A stretch of DNA of 64,000 bases from Clostridium sp. UBA1056 (GTDB taxonomy: Bacteria > Bacillota > Clostridia > Clostridiales > Clostridiaceae), in contig DCDL01000004.1 in assembly GCA_002316385.1 (NCBI GenBank), positions 83,032 to 147,031 of the forward strand. The letters run 5' to 3'. The notes under the pieces were generated by a model. The model made no database searches. It was not told the origin of the DNA and worked only from the letters and a program-made list of their open reading frames with translations. Of the stretch, positions 26,383 through 36,034 are shown piece after piece. The position numbers and the translations under genes are program-made. The first letter of the stretch is position 1. Each line of letters begins with the position of its first letter.

Positions 26383-27201
26383 CTATAACATAGTTTCAAA
26401 ATTGAAGCATTTCTCTGGGCTTAATATATTCCCCATATAAAATACTTCTATACCTAATGTGCTATCTTCATTTCCATTGATTTTGCCAAGGATTTCCCCT
26501 GTATCCACAGTATCTCCAATTTTAATTTCACTTTCACTTAAACCAAAATATTTTATTTCAACACCATCACCATAGTCTATTGTTAAAGTAACTTCTTTTC
26601 CTCCAGTAAAGTTTTTAACCTTTCCTGGAAAAGATGCCTTTATAACACTTTCACTGGTTAAATCTACTAAAAGCCTGTTATCTTTCACAGTAATTTGATT
26701 TTTATCTGTTATAGAAACTGGAGCTACATAATTTTCCTTTATATAAGTTTCTTTCTTTTCTTCAAAATTAACTATAGACTTCATTTCATTAAAGACCTCA
26801 GTTATATTTTCACTTTTAAATAGCTGTTCTATATTTTCCTTTCTAAATGCTTGGACTATATTTTCCTTAGTTATGTTTTTCTCATTTAATAAGCCATTAT
26901 TTATTATTGCTATACCCTTGTCATATACCTTATTAACATATCCTCCTGGATAGGTTCTAGATACAAATAATCCAACTAAAAGAATAGCTACTACTATACA
27001 TTGAATAGTAAATATATTGACAAAACCCTTGCCTATAACATTAAGATAAATAGGGAAGGTACTTCTTCTTTTACTGTTTACTTTATATTGACTAGAGTTA
27101 GTACTATTTCCACTATATTTTGTAGATTTATATTCGCTAATACCGGATTGCCTTTTCATATTAGAATAATACTTTTGATAATATTCATTATAAATTCCCA
27201 T
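26383..27201 (-). CDS. spoIVFA: SpoIVFA-like M23-domain membrane protein
   Basis: SpoIVFA holds SpoIVFB inactive until the forespore signals. The 272-residue product starts at 27201 (GGGAGGATATTGC ahead). It has a basic cytoplasmic N-terminus, one membrane helix (about 65-85), a poorly conserved middle and a C-terminal LytM/M23-like beta domain (about 195-272). That domain lacks the catalytic HxxxD and HxH motifs, as expected of a structural domain. It overlaps the spoIVFB region and lies downstream of mgsA. Confidence 0.85.
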   Translation of the reverse strand: MGIYNEYYQKYYSNMKRQSGISEYKSTKYSGNSTNSSQYKVNSKRRSTFPIYLNVIGKGFVNIFTIQCIVVAILLVGLFVSRTYPGGYVNKVYDKGIAIINNGLLNEKNITKENIVQAFRKENIEQLFKSENITEVFNEMKSIVNFEEKKETYIKENYVAPVSITDKNQITVKDNRLLVDLTSESVIKASFPGKVKNFTGGKEVTLTIDYGDGVEIKYFGLSESEIKIGDTVDTGEILGKINGNEDSTLGIEVFYMGNILSPEKCFNFETML

Positions 27202-27293
27202 GCAATATCCTCCCATAATTTACTACGACTAATTTATATATATTAAAAATATTTAACTTTATGAGGGGTATTAGAATTTATTTTATAAAAAAA

Positions 27294-27336
27294 TAAACTT
27301 CAGCGGATATAAAAATTTCCTCTGAAGCTTAGTTTA
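27294..27336 (-). terminator. hairpin after mgsA
   Basis: TAAACT/AGTTTA and TTCAG/CTGAA pair with a small bulge around an AT-rich loop; a run of U (TTTATTTTTTTATAAAA) follows on minus. Confidence 0.65.
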
Positions 27337-27358
27337 ACTCAATAATTAATATAATTTA

Positions 27359-27727
27359 CTATCTATTTTTTAAAGCCTTCATAAACACTTCTGCAGTCCC
27401 TAAATTAGTTGCAAGAGGTATGCAGTGTACATCTGAAAGTCTTATAAGAGCTGTTACATCTGGTTCATGTGGCTGTGCTGTAAGTGGATCCCTTAAAAAA
27501 ATTATCATATCCATATTTCCTTCTGCCAGTCTTGCGCCTATTTGTTGGTCACCACCTAAGGGGCCTGATAAAAATCTATATATAGGAAGTCCAACTATTT
27601 CATTAATTAGCTTTCCAGTAGTCCCAGTAGCATAAAGCTCATGGTCCTTTAGTATATCCTTATATCTTTTAGCAAAATCAATGATGTCATCCTTCTTTTT
27701 ATCATGTGCAACCAATGCAACTCTCAC
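27359..27727 (-). CDS. mgsA: methylglyoxal synthase
   Basis: MgsA converts dihydroxyacetone phosphate to methylglyoxal, a bypass when phosphate is scarce. The 122-residue protein begins [12 protein letters not shown]. It has the GTTG phosphate loop (about 36-39), [11 protein letters not shown] with the catalytic aspartate, and [14 protein letters not shown]. It lies 13 bp after rodA, a pairing common in clostridia. Confidence 0.95.
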   Translation of the reverse strand: MRVALVAHDKKKDDIIDFAKRYKDILKDHELYATGTTGKLINEIVGLPIYRFLSGPLGGDQQIGARLAEGNMDMIIFLRDPLTAQPHEPDVTALIRLSDVHCIPLATNLGTAEVFMKALKNR

Positions 27728-27740
27728 TTATAAATCACTC

Positions 27741-28847
27741 CTAAAAATTAATTTTATTTTTTCTCATACCTATATTTAAAGCTAATCCCAAAGATATAAA
27801 ATAAGTTAACATAGAACTTCCACCATAACTGACAAAAGGTAATGTTATCCCTGATATAGGAAGTAATCCTATGGTCATTCCTATATTTTGTATTATTGAA
27901 AATAGTATAGATGCCACTACACCTGTCACTATAATACCTCCAGCTATATCTTTTGAGTCTTTTGCTATATTTATAAGTTTATATAACAATATACCATATA
28001 GTGTCATAAGTATTAGGGCTCCAACTAATCCCCACTCTTCACCAATTACAGCAAAGATAAAATCTGTATGATTTTCTGGTACAAGCTTATATTGCTTTCC
28101 CTTCATAAATCCCATACCAAATATTCCACCAGAACCTATAGCTATTTTAGATTGAATTAGCTGTAACCCCACTGTCTCTTTGAAATCTTCCGGGCGAAAA
28201 ACAGCTGAAAACCTTGATTTCCAATAGAAGGGCATAATAGAAGAATTCCAAATTCCTACAACTGCCAATACCACTGCAGTAAGTCCTCCAACTATAACTT
28301 TCCAATTTAAGTTTGCCACAACTACAATACCCAACATTATAAAAAATGAAACCATAGTAAGTCCCATATCTGGCTGTATTACAATTAGTATCATTGGAAT
28401 TGCAGCATAAAGAAGTACTTTAGAAAATGCTTTTATATTATTTATATCACCTTCAGCATCCTCTATAACCTTGGCTACCATAAGGATCATACCAATTTTT
28501 GCAAACTCTCCAGGTTGAATTGATCTAGAACCTAATTTAATCCAAGCATTTGCTCCATTTATCGCTTTTCCCGTTATATCATTTATAAGTAGAAGTATAA
28601 CAGCTGCCCAATATATAACAGGTGCATAATTTAAAAGTTGTACATAATCTAATGTTAATATGAAGTATACTGTTACTAAGCCTACGATAAGCCAACAAAA
28701 TTGAAGCTTGGCAGCACTGGGCCCAGCAGCAGAATAAATATTAACTATACCAAAAGCTACAATCAAAATTACTACAATTAAAATACTAAAATCAAGTTTT
28801 TTAATTAACTTACCATTTATCTTTAAATTCTCTATTAACTTATTCAT
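27741..28847 (-). CDS. rodA: rod-shape protein RodA (SEDS glycosyltransferase)
   Basis: RodA polymerises glycan strands for lateral wall growth with its partner PBP2 (mrdA, 2 kb upstream here). The 368-residue protein has about ten membrane helices. It has the SEDS motifs: IQPGEFAK, VIQPDMGLTMV, the FIFAVIGEEWGL loop, and GISLPFVSYGGSS-like GITLPFVSYGGSS near 335. The ATG at 28847 has AGGAAG ahead. Confidence 0.95.
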   Translation of the reverse strand: MNKLIENLKINGKLIKKLDFSILIVVILIVAFGIVNIYSAAGPSAAKLQFCWLIVGLVTVYFILTLDYVQLLNYAPVIYWAAVILLLINDITGKAINGANAWIKLGSRSIQPGEFAKIGMILMVAKVIEDAEGDINNIKAFSKVLLYAAIPMILIVIQPDMGLTMVSFFIMLGIVVVANLNWKVIVGGLTAVVLAVVGIWNSSIMPFYWKSRFSAVFRPEDFKETVGLQLIQSKIAIGSGGIFGMGFMKGKQYKLVPENHTDFIFAVIGEEWGLVGALILMTLYGILLYKLINIAKDSKDIAGGIIVTGVVASILFSIIQNIGMTIGLLPISGITLPFVSYGGSSMLTYFISLGLALNIGMRKNKINF

Positions 28848-28893
28848 TTGCATCTTCCTCCATATATGTTCCTATTATAACATAACAATGAAA

Positions 28894-28920
28894 AAAAGCT
28901 ATGAAAAACATAGCTTTATT
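28894..28920 (-). terminator. terminator of minCDE
   Basis: AAAGCTATG and CATAGCTTT form a 9-bp stem with a 5-nt A loop, followed on minus by TTTTTCATTG. It lies just after the minE stop. Confidence 0.8.
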
Positions 28921-28922
28921 CT

Positions 28923-29192
28923 TTATCTTGTCTTAACTTTTTTAATAGGTATACTTGCAACTAGAGCTGGTGAACTCCCATCATATTCATCACTAGTTGT
29001 TATTCTTACTTCAATTTCTTCTCCACTATCAATTTCTGCATAATTAGATATAGTCTTAAGTAACTCCACTTTAATATTTTCTAAAAAATCTGGTGAAACA
29101 GTAGCTCTATCATGGACTAGAATAAGTTTTAATCTATCTGCAGCAATATCCTTTGAAGATACTTTGCTTGAAAAAATTTTAAACAAGTCCAT
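28923..29192 (-). CDS. minE: cell division topological factor MinE
   Basis: MinE displaces MinD from the membrane and drives Min oscillation. The 89-residue protein begins MDLFKIFSSKVSSKDIAADRLKLILVHDRA, the typical membrane-targeting and anti-MinCD region, and ends in the dimerisation domain. It follows minD by 2 bp. Its presence implies an oscillating Min system of the E. coli type rather than DivIVA-only placement. Confidence 0.96.
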   Translation of the reverse strand: MDLFKIFSSKVSSKDIAADRLKLILVHDRATVSPDFLENIKVELLKTISNYAEIDSGEEIEVRITTSDEYDGSSPALVASIPIKKVKTR

Positions 29193-29194
29193 AC

Positions 29195-30004
29195 CTAATT
29201 TCTACCTCCTCCAAATAATTTTTTTATTGCACTTATAAATCCTTTTTGCCCATGTATTTCATTAAAATCTAGGAATGGAACTTCTTCTCCTAAAATTCTT
29301 TTCCCAATATTTTTAAAGGCTTGCCCAGCATAAGCAGAGCTGTCTAGTACTATAGGTTCTCCCTTATTAGTAGATATAGTAACCTTTCTATCATCTGGCA
29401 CTACCCCTATAACCTTAATTGCTAAACATTCCTTTATATCTTCTATAGTTAGCATATCACCATTTTTAGCCATATCAAAGTTCATTCTATTAACTATGAG
29501 CTCCTGTCTTTCTATCCCCTTTGCATCTAGCTTCCCAATAACTCTATCTGCATCTCTAACAGATGTAATTTCAGGATTTACAACAACAATTGCCCAGTCC
29601 GCTCCTACAATAGCATTTTCAAAACCCTGTTCAATACCAGCAGGACAATCTAATATTACATAATCAAACTCTTGTTTCAGTTCTGTTACAATTCTTACCA
29701 TCTCATTAATATCTACATCATTTTTGTCCCTAGTTTGCGCTGTAGGAAGAAGAAATAAATTATTAAATCTCTTATCTTTTATAAGTGCTTGCTTTAATCT
29801 ACATTTTTCTTCAATAACGTCAAGCAGTGTAAATACTACTCTATTTTCAAGTCCCATTAAAACATCTAAATTTCTTAGTCCTGTATCTCCATCAATAACA
29901 ACTACTTTCTTATCCATAGATGCTAAAGCTGTCCCTATATTTGCTGTAGTCGTAGTCTTTCCTACTCCACCTTTCCCAGATGTTATAACTATAGCCTCTC
30001 CCAT
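29195..30004 (-). CDS. minD: septum site-determining ATPase MinD
   Basis: MinD is the membrane-binding ParA-type ATPase that recruits MinC. The 269-residue protein has the deviant Walker A GKGGVGKTT (10-18) and DCPAGIEQGF (about 118). A C-terminal amphipathic helix (FISAIKKLFGGGRN) serves membrane targeting. Middle gene of minC-minD-minE. Confidence 0.98.
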   Translation of the reverse strand: MGEAIVITSGKGGVGKTTTTANIGTALASMDKKVVVIDGDTGLRNLDVLMGLENRVVFTLLDVIEEKCRLKQALIKDKRFNNLFLLPTAQTRDKNDVDINEMVRIVTELKQEFDYVILDCPAGIEQGFENAIVGADWAIVVVNPEITSVRDADRVIGKLDAKGIERQELIVNRMNFDMAKNGDMLTIEDIKECLAIKVIGVVPDDRKVTISTNKGEPIVLDSSAYAGQAFKNIGKRILGEEVPFLDFNEIHGQKGFISAIKKLFGGGRN

Positions 30005-30019
30005 TTACAATACCTCCGA

Positions 30020-30652
30020 TTAAATATATTTATTTATTAAATACGGTTCTACAACAATGCTACCATTTTTGATTTTTGCTAATTCCGGATATCTAGGTTT
30101 ATCCATGTCTTCTGGAGATCTGGTAATCACATCGGCAATTTGCATTATTTGTGGTGTTAATACAAATGCTGCAATTATAGCACTACTGTTACCATTAAAT
30201 CCAGCATATACATTTCCTTTAACAGAACCTAGAACTATTATATTTCCTGCGGCATACACTTCTGCTCCAGAATTTATGTCACCTACAATAACTAGATTTC
30301 CTGAATATTCAAACCTTTGACCACTTCTTATAGTTTTTCTAACAAATTTAGTTTTTCCTTCATGTATGCCATTAAAGACCTTTTTACTACTATCATCTAA
30401 ATCTATAAAAGAACAATCCTTTATCATAAATTCTGATGATAAAAAATCTCTTATCTCCCTTAAATCTCTAGCTTCTAATCGCCCCATATCCACAGTTATC
30501 TTAATGGAGGCACCCTTATAGAATCTTCTACCCTTTCGAAGCTTTACTCTCAGAGCTTCAATTAAGCTTTCTATAGAGTTAAAGAGTTTAATATTTACAA
30601 CTAAGTTAAGTCCATCTTTCTCGCCTTTAAATTTTATACCATCATCTTGCAT
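30020..30652 (-). CDS. minC: septum site-determining protein MinC
   Basis: MinC inhibits FtsZ polymerisation away from midcell. The 210-residue product starts at 30652, where GTGGAGGTTGCAT gives the ribosome site; the ATG at 30667 lies within it. An N-terminal FtsZ-binding domain (about 1-95) is followed by the C-terminal beta-helix (GDINSGAEVYAAGNIIVLGSVKG) that binds MinD. First gene of minCDE. Confidence 0.95.
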   Translation of the reverse strand: MQDDGIKFKGEKDGLNLVVNIKLFNSIESLIEALRVKLRKGRRFYKGASIKITVDMGRLEARDLREIRDFLSSEFMIKDCSFIDLDDSSKKVFNGIHEGKTKFVRKTIRSGQRFEYSGNLVIVGDINSGAEVYAAGNIIVLGSVKGNVYAGFNGNSSAIIAAFVLTPQIMQIADVITRSPEDMDKPRYPELAKIKNGSIVVEPYLINKYI

Positions 30653-30775
30653 ATGCAACCTCCACATATCGAGATATTTTTATTATTTCAACATCTGTAA
30701 GTGAAATTCCTTCTTTATATCAGTAAAAAATAAAGTTTTTTGTTGTGATGTTGATCCTATAACAATATTATTTCA

Positions 30776-30812
30776 AAAAAATAACAAATGGAAACCCCAT
30801 TTGTTATTTTTA
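30776..30812 (-). terminator. terminator of mrdA
   Basis: AAATAACAAATGG pairs with CCATTTGTTATTT, with U-rich sequence following on minus. It ends the mreB-mreC-mreD-mrdA series and isolates minCDE. Confidence 0.85.
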
Positions 30813-33650
30813 TTATTTATATTTAAATTGATAATTAGGATTAATCTTTAATATTTCTTCCTTAAAATAAGCTTCAAACATTGCCTTGGCAATACTTCCA
30901 TCACCGTGAGCAGCATCGAATATTATAGAACAAACTATAATTTCTGGATTATCGTAAGGTGCAAAACCTACATAGAGGGATGCAGCATCCCTTCCAATGG
31001 ATTCTTGGATATTAACATTTACTATGTTTGAAGTACCAGTTTTACCCCCTGTAAGTATAGGAAAATCCTTAAATATAGATGAAGATGTACCATTCTCTCC
31101 TGTAGTAACGTTTCCCATACCCTCTTTAATGATTTCAATGTTTTTCTTGTCAAAATTAGATTTACTTGTAATCTTTGGATCTATATCTTCTATAACTTCT
31201 TTAGTCTCACTATCAATGATTTTATCAACTAGCTTTAACTCATATCTCTCCCCTCCATTTAAAAGAGTAGCAATATAGCTAGCTAATTGTAATGGGGTAA
31301 ATTGATTCATCCCTTGACCTATAGACGCATCATAGGCATTAGCAGCAGAATTCATTACTGTGACACCATCATTTATACCGTTATACATTGCACGGACAAT
31401 ATTTTCTATATCTTCTTTGGAGTATCCTAATGCCTTTATCTGTTCATTAGTATTAATGATATCTTCAACTAAGGGTTTCAATAATTCCACAATATGATCA
31501 AGATTAGGATATTCCCCTTTTCTAATTTCTTCTCTAATGGTATTCACTAAAACCTTTTTCTTAGAATTAGTAAGCTCTATTTGCTCTGCCTCTTTCCCAC
31601 TACCACTGACATCTTGTTGAGTAATATCAAAAGGCTTATAGTGAGCTGATGGATTTACTGAACTAATTCCTTTTTTTAAATAATCAGCCAGTTGCTCTAT
31701 ATATTCATTGGATTTAATCTTTTTGCTTGACTCATAATTATATACTTGACCAAAGTTCTCTTCGATTTCTATACCTGTTGTCAAATCTTCTAATTTACTG
31801 CCTGGAGGTAACCCTAAACCTAATTGCCAGCCATATTTTGCTATTAAATCTAAAGCCTGTGGATTTACGCCACCTTTAACATATAATCTATCTGCCACAT
31901 CGTAGAAGAAATAGTTACAAGAAACCTCTAATGCTTCCTTAACATCAGTATCTCCATGAGAACCACCATACATATTATATCTCCAACAAGCTCCTTGGTA
32001 ATCAGAATATCTCTTATTGTAATACCCATTATCATATACTGTGGTATCTTCAGTGATAACACCTTCCTCTAGTCCTGCAAGGGCAGTAACTGGTTTAAAG
32101 GTAGACCCTGGCGGAACTAGTGATAATGTTGCATAATTATAGAAAGGTTTAGGAAATATATCATATCTATCTACTCTTGTAGTACTCCCTGGTGTACTTT
32201 TATCTATAGGAAACATTCTATCTAGCACTAGTTGCTTTCTTTCCTCTAAACTTAAAGTTGCAAGTTCTTGCTCCGTTAAAATACCATCTTTTTTTGCGAT
32301 ATTTGCAAGTCCTCTTTTTTCAATATAAGCTTTTCCCATAGCCTCTAAATCTGGATTGAAATACTTCTGTGACAATTCTGGAGTTAGCTTTCCTGGCATT
32401 GTAAATATATTGGGGTCAAAGCCTGGCCTACTAGCAAGGGCCAATACTTCTCCTTGCATATTTATGGCTACTGCTGCACCTCTAGTGGCGTTAGTACTAT
32501 CTCCTTGATAGGTTTTTCCAGCCTTTTGAAGATTATCCATTACATCATCTAATGCTTTTTCTGCAGCTCTTTGCACATCCATATCAATATTTAATTGTAT
32601 GGTTTTTCCTGGATAAGCCTCTACCTGTCCTAAGCTTCTAACCCTACGACCCTGCTTATTAACTTCTATACTTTCTTGTCCCTTACTTCCTTTTAAATAC
32701 TCTTCATAGGCTGCTTCTATTCCAGCTTTTCCTACGTCATCAGTACTTATATCATAACCCTTTTCTTTATATTTTTCTTGCTCCCAAGGGTTAATTTGAG
32801 ACATATACCCTAAGAATGCTGAGCCTAAATCCCCATTAGGATAAGACCTTATAGGTTGTGTATCTACGATTATCCCTGGCATATCAGGTTGTAGTTGTTG
32901 AAATACAAATGCAGTTTCTTGATCTAATGTGTTAGCAATAACTACTGAACTATGCTCTGAAAAACGTTGCATGTTAATGGCATCCTTTACTAATAAAAAT
33001 CTTCTTTCTTCTTGAAGGATTAGTTCATAGTATTTATCTACACCATAATCTTTTTCGAGAGTTCTATATACCTCTTCTGCGGAAAGTTCTAACAACAAAT
33101 CATCTACATGCTTTTTTTGATCATCTGTTAGCTCAGAAATTTTCTTTCCTTCTCCATATTCTTTCGCTATTACTTTTTCTTCAAATCCCCTATCTTTTTT
33201 AAACCTAAGTTCAAGCCACTTTCTGCTCTCCTCATCGGTGGCTTTAAAGTTAAACTCTAATTTTCCTTCATTATTTATAATTATAGGAAATTCATCTACA
33301 ATAGGAATCTGCTTTTCATCTAATATTTCAAAGACTTTAGACATAGTTTTAAAAAAGTATTTTTTACTTTCCTCTGTTTCACTAAACTGTAAAACATAAT
33401 TTTGTACACTTTCAGCAAAAACATTGCCATTCCTATCTACAATATTACCTCTCGCTGCCGCTACAGATACATTTTTATATTTGTTATTGTTAGCCTTCGC
33501 TCTATTATCATCTACCTCCACTACCTGCAAATAAAGTAATCGCCCAGTAATACTAATAAAAATAACAGCCATGGCTATATAAAACAAATTATATCTTGAA
33601 AAATCTTTTTTATTTTTTTTACCTTTTACTATTTTTCTATTTTTTTTCAT
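30813..33650 (-). CDS. mrdA: penicillin-binding protein 2 (elongasome transpeptidase)
   Basis: PBP2 cross-links peptidoglycan with RodA during elongation. At 945 residues it is longer than the E. coli 633. It has a membrane anchor (about 22-42), a dimerisation domain (65-350) enlarged by a charged helical stretch near 100-230, and the transpeptidase domain with S516-TF-K519, S577-C-N579 and K870-T-G872. About 110 Ser/Lys/Glu-rich residues (about 640-755) are inserted between SCN and KTG. Large PBP2 proteins are usual in clostridia. It is 7 bp downstream of mreD. Confidence 0.94.
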   Translation of the reverse strand: MKKNRKIVKGKKNKKDFSRYNLFYIAMAVIFISITGRLLYLQVVEVDDNRAKANNNKYKNVSVAAARGNIVDRNGNVFAESVQNYVLQFSETEESKKYFFKTMSKVFEILDEKQIPIVDEFPIIINNEGKLEFNFKATDEESRKWLELRFKKDRGFEEKVIAKEYGEGKKISELTDDQKKHVDDLLLELSAEEVYRTLEKDYGVDKYYELILQEERRFLLVKDAINMQRFSEHSSVVIANTLDQETAFVFQQLQPDMPGIIVDTQPIRSYPNGDLGSAFLGYMSQINPWEQEKYKEKGYDISTDDVGKAGIEAAYEEYLKGSKGQESIEVNKQGRRVRSLGQVEAYPGKTIQLNIDMDVQRAAEKALDDVMDNLQKAGKTYQGDSTNATRGAAVAINMQGEVLALASRPGFDPNIFTMPGKLTPELSQKYFNPDLEAMGKAYIEKRGLANIAKKDGILTEQELATLSLEERKQLVLDRMFPIDKSTPGSTTRVDRYDIFPKPFYNYATLSLVPPGSTFKPVTALAGLEEGVITEDTTVYDNGYYNKRYSDYQGACWRYNMYGGSHGDTDVKEALEVSCNYFFYDVADRLYVKGGVNPQALDLIAKYGWQLGLGLPPGSKLEDLTTGIEIEENFGQVYNYESSKKIKSNEYIEQLADYLKKGISSVNPSAHYKPFDITQQDVSGSGKEAEQIELTNSKKKVLVNTIREEIRKGEYPNLDHIVELLKPLVEDIINTNEQIKALGYSKEDIENIVRAMYNGINDGVTVMNSAANAYDASIGQGMNQFTPLQLASYIATLLNGGERYELKLVDKIIDSETKEVIEDIDPKITSKSNFDKKNIEIIKEGMGNVTTGENGTSSSIFKDFPILTGGKTGTSNIVNVNIQESIGRDAASLYVGFAPYDNPEIIVCSIIFDAAHGDGSIAKAMFEAYFKEEILKINPNYQFKYK

Positions 33651-33657
33651 ACTTCCT

Positions 33658-34173
33658 TTAGAATCTCCATTCCTTTTTTATAGTTTTGGTTTCACTAAAC
33701 TTAAGTATAATCCTATATATTAATAAAGCTATTACCATCTCATAAATAGCTTTATATATGATTAAGTGCATAAAGTTATTACTAGATTTTATTAGTATCA
33801 ATATTACAAAAATAGTAATACTCTTTAGTAAACTTAGTATGAATGTTGAAAAAATAGGTACAATGGCTTTCTCTTTAAAAATTCCTTTACCAATTCTAGC
33901 TGCTATTAAACAAATTAACATGTTAATTAACATGTTAATTCCTATAACTCCTGGAAAATAAATATCTTGAAGGGCTCCTGTTATAACACCAATAATTACG
34001 CCCTCATTATATCCATTAATAATTGAATAGCATACTATAAATACAAAAAGAACACTTGGATATATATTTTTTATAGCAAAAAAAGGGGCAATAGCATTAT
34101 CAAAAATAAAAAGAGTAATGATTATTAAAAATAGATAGATTATTTTTTTTATCGTAGTATTACTATTTACCAT
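33658..34173 (-). CDS. mreD: rod-shape protein MreD
   Basis: MreD is the polytopic membrane subunit of the Mre/Rod complex. The 171-residue protein has five or six hydrophobic segments and little else conserved. It overlaps the mreC end by 11 bp. A 28-bp perfect palindrome lies inside the coding sequence at 33913-33940, encoding the repeated INML-INML of a membrane helix. Confidence 0.9.
   Translation of the reverse strand: MVNSNTTIKKIIYLFLIIITLFIFDNAIAPFFAIKNIYPSVLFVFIVCYSIINGYNEGVIIGVITGALQDIYFPGVIGINMLINMLICLIAARIGKGIFKEKAIVPIFSTFILSLLKSITIFVILILIKSSNNFMHLIIYKAIYEMVIALLIYRIILKFSETKTIKKEWRF
33913..33940. repeat. 28-bp perfect palindrome inside mreD
   Basis: The unit AATTAACATGTT occurs twice in tandem and closes with AATT, making a self-complementary 28-mer. 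The coding effect is an INMLINML repeat. Confidence 0.9.
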
Positions 34174-35005
34174 CTCTTTTTTCCTTTTCCACTATAATTA
34201 CAATTTGATCTACCTTATTAAAATCTACTGCTGGTTTTACAACTGCACTCTTTGTAACCTTTGCTCTATCCTCATAAACTTCCAGCACTTCTCCTATTTT
34301 AATACCCTTAGGATATATTCCTCCTAGTCCAGAAGTTAGTATAGTGTCCCCTTTTTTAATTTCTGATTCAAGGGAAAGGCCCGTAATTTCTACAAGGAAC
34401 TTATCTTCATTTCCCTTATAGCCCTTTACAATACCATTACTTTCTTCAGTACTCGATACATATCCTGCTACAGCCATATTTTCATTGCAAATAGATTGTA
34501 CTATACTCCAATCGCTACCAACGCTAGTTACTTGGCCGACTAATCTCTCTCCTTGTATAGCAATCATACCTTTTTCTATTCCGTCTTTCTCACCTTTGTT
34601 AACTACATATCCATCTAAAAAATTATTTCCAGCTAAACCTTGAATATCTGCACCTAAATATTCATATTGATTATTGGCATCAGTAAACTTTAACATATCC
34701 CTAAGTCTATCATTTTCTTTTGTTAAAATTTCATTTTGAGTAGCATTAAATTTTAGCTCTTCATTTTCTTTTTTTAAAGCTTCATTTTCACTTTTTATAT
34801 TTCCTATATTAAGTATAAAACTAAAAGAATTTTTAATTTTACTACTTACTTTATAAACAACTCCCTGAACAGAGTTTATAGCACTTCCTACACCATTTTC
34901 CACCACAGACATCTTATCTTTTTGAACCGAATAACCAATTAACCCCAAAAAGCATACTGACAGTAGTATAACTATTACTGCCAGCTTTTTTTTGAACATC
35001 TTCAT
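34163..35005 (-). CDS. mreC: rod-shape protein MreC
   Basis: MreC links MreB, MreD and PBP2 and activates wall synthesis. The 280-residue bitopic protein has a membrane helix (about 8-25), a coiled coil (about 68-98, IKSENEALKKENEELK) and a periplasmic beta domain with GDTILTSGLGGIYPKGIKIGEV near 225-245. It follows mreB by 2 bp. Confidence 0.96.
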   Translation of the reverse strand: MKMFKKKLAVIVILLSVCFLGLIGYSVQKDKMSVVENGVGSAINSVQGVVYKVSSKIKNSFSFILNIGNIKSENEALKKENEELKFNATQNEILTKENDRLRDMLKFTDANNQYEYLGADIQGLAGNNFLDGYVVNKGEKDGIEKGMIAIQGERLVGQVTSVGSDWSIVQSICNENMAVAGYVSSTEESNGIVKGYKGNEDKFLVEITGLSLESEIKKGDTILTSGLGGIYPKGIKIGEVLEVYEDRAKVTKSAVVKPAVDFNKVDQIVIIVEKEKRDGK

Positions 35006-35007
35006 TT

Positions 35008-36015
35008 TTATCTTCTACTCATAATATCTACATTATCTAATGCTTTTCCAGCTCCTACAGCTACACAATCTAATGGTATTTCTGCTATATTTACTGGCAT
35101 ATGGGTTTCATTGGCTATTAGTTCGTCTAATCCTTTTAATAGGGCTCCTCCACCTGTAAGCATTATACCTTTATCCATAATATCCGCTGCAAGTTCTGGT
35201 GGTGTTTTTTCTAAAGTTGTTTTTATAGCATCTATGATAGAGCATACAGGCTCTTCCAATGCCTCTCTTACTTCTTCTTCTCTAATTTCTACTACTTTAG
35301 GAAGTCCACTTATAAGGTCTCTTCCTCTAATTTGCATATTTTCTCTTGTCTCTCCTAGGTCATAAGCAGAACCTAATTCTATTTTTATATTTTCTGCAGT
35401 TCTTTCACCTATCATAAGATTATACTGTTTCTTTATGTATGCTATAATTGCTTGATCTAATTCATCACCAGCAACTCTTAAAGACATACTAGTAACTATA
35501 CCACCTAAAGATATAATTGCTACTTCTGTAGTACCGCCTCCAATATCTACAACCATGCTTCCTGTAGGCTCATTAACAGGTAATCCAGCTCCTATAGCTG
35601 CTGCCATAGGTTCTTCCATTAAATAAGCTTCCCTAGCTCCAGCACTCTTAGTTGCTTCATATATAGCTCTCTTTTCAACTTCAGTTACTCCTGAAGGGAA
35701 ACAAACTACAATTCTTGGACTTTTAAATGAATTTTTAGCTCCTACTTTCTCAATGAAGTGTCTAAGCATTTTCTCAGTTACATCAAAATCTGCTATTACT
35801 CCATCTCTCATAGGTCTTATAGCTACAATATTTCCTGGTGTTCTACCTATCATATTTTTAGCTTCATTACCTACAGCTAAAACTTTTCCTGTATTTTTAT
35901 TTATAGCAACAACGGAAGGTTCTCTAAGTACTATACCCTTTCCTTTAATATATACTAACGTGTTTGCAGTTCCTAAATCTATTCCCATATCTCTTGATTT
36001 TCCGAATAAACCCAT
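35008..36015 (-). CDS. mreB: rod-shape determining protein MreB
   Basis: MreB is the actin homologue that organises the lateral wall machinery. The 335-residue product begins [27 protein letters not shown] at 36015. GGAGAG precedes it, while the upstream ATG at 36033 overlaps that site. Actin-fold phosphate loops are GIDLGTANT (10-18), [12 protein letters not shown] and the adenosine motif MLTGGGALL. Heads the mreB-C-D-mrdA series, with radC 19 bp upstream. Confidence 0.98.
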   Translation of the reverse strand: MGLFGKSRDMGIDLGTANTLVYIKGKGIVLREPSVVAINKNTGKVLAVGNEAKNMIGRTPGNIVAIRPMRDGVIADFDVTEKMLRHFIEKVGAKNSFKSPRIVVCFPSGVTEVEKRAIYEATKSAGAREAYLMEEPMAAAIGAGLPVNEPTGSMVVDIGGGTTEVAIISLGGIVTSMSLRVAGDELDQAIIAYIKKQYNLMIGERTAENIKIELGSAYDLGETRENMQIRGRDLISGLPKVVEIREEEVREALEEPVCSIIDAIKTTLEKTPPELAADIMDKGIMLTGGGALLKGLDELIANETHMPVNIAEIPLDCVAVGAGKALDNVDIMSRR

Positions 36016-36034
36016 AAAAAACTCTCCTCTCAAT

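Noticed and set aside
26383..27201. SpoIVFA-like protein as an active M23 peptidase
   Set aside because: The LytM-like fold is recognisable but the zinc ligands HxxxD and HxH are absent.
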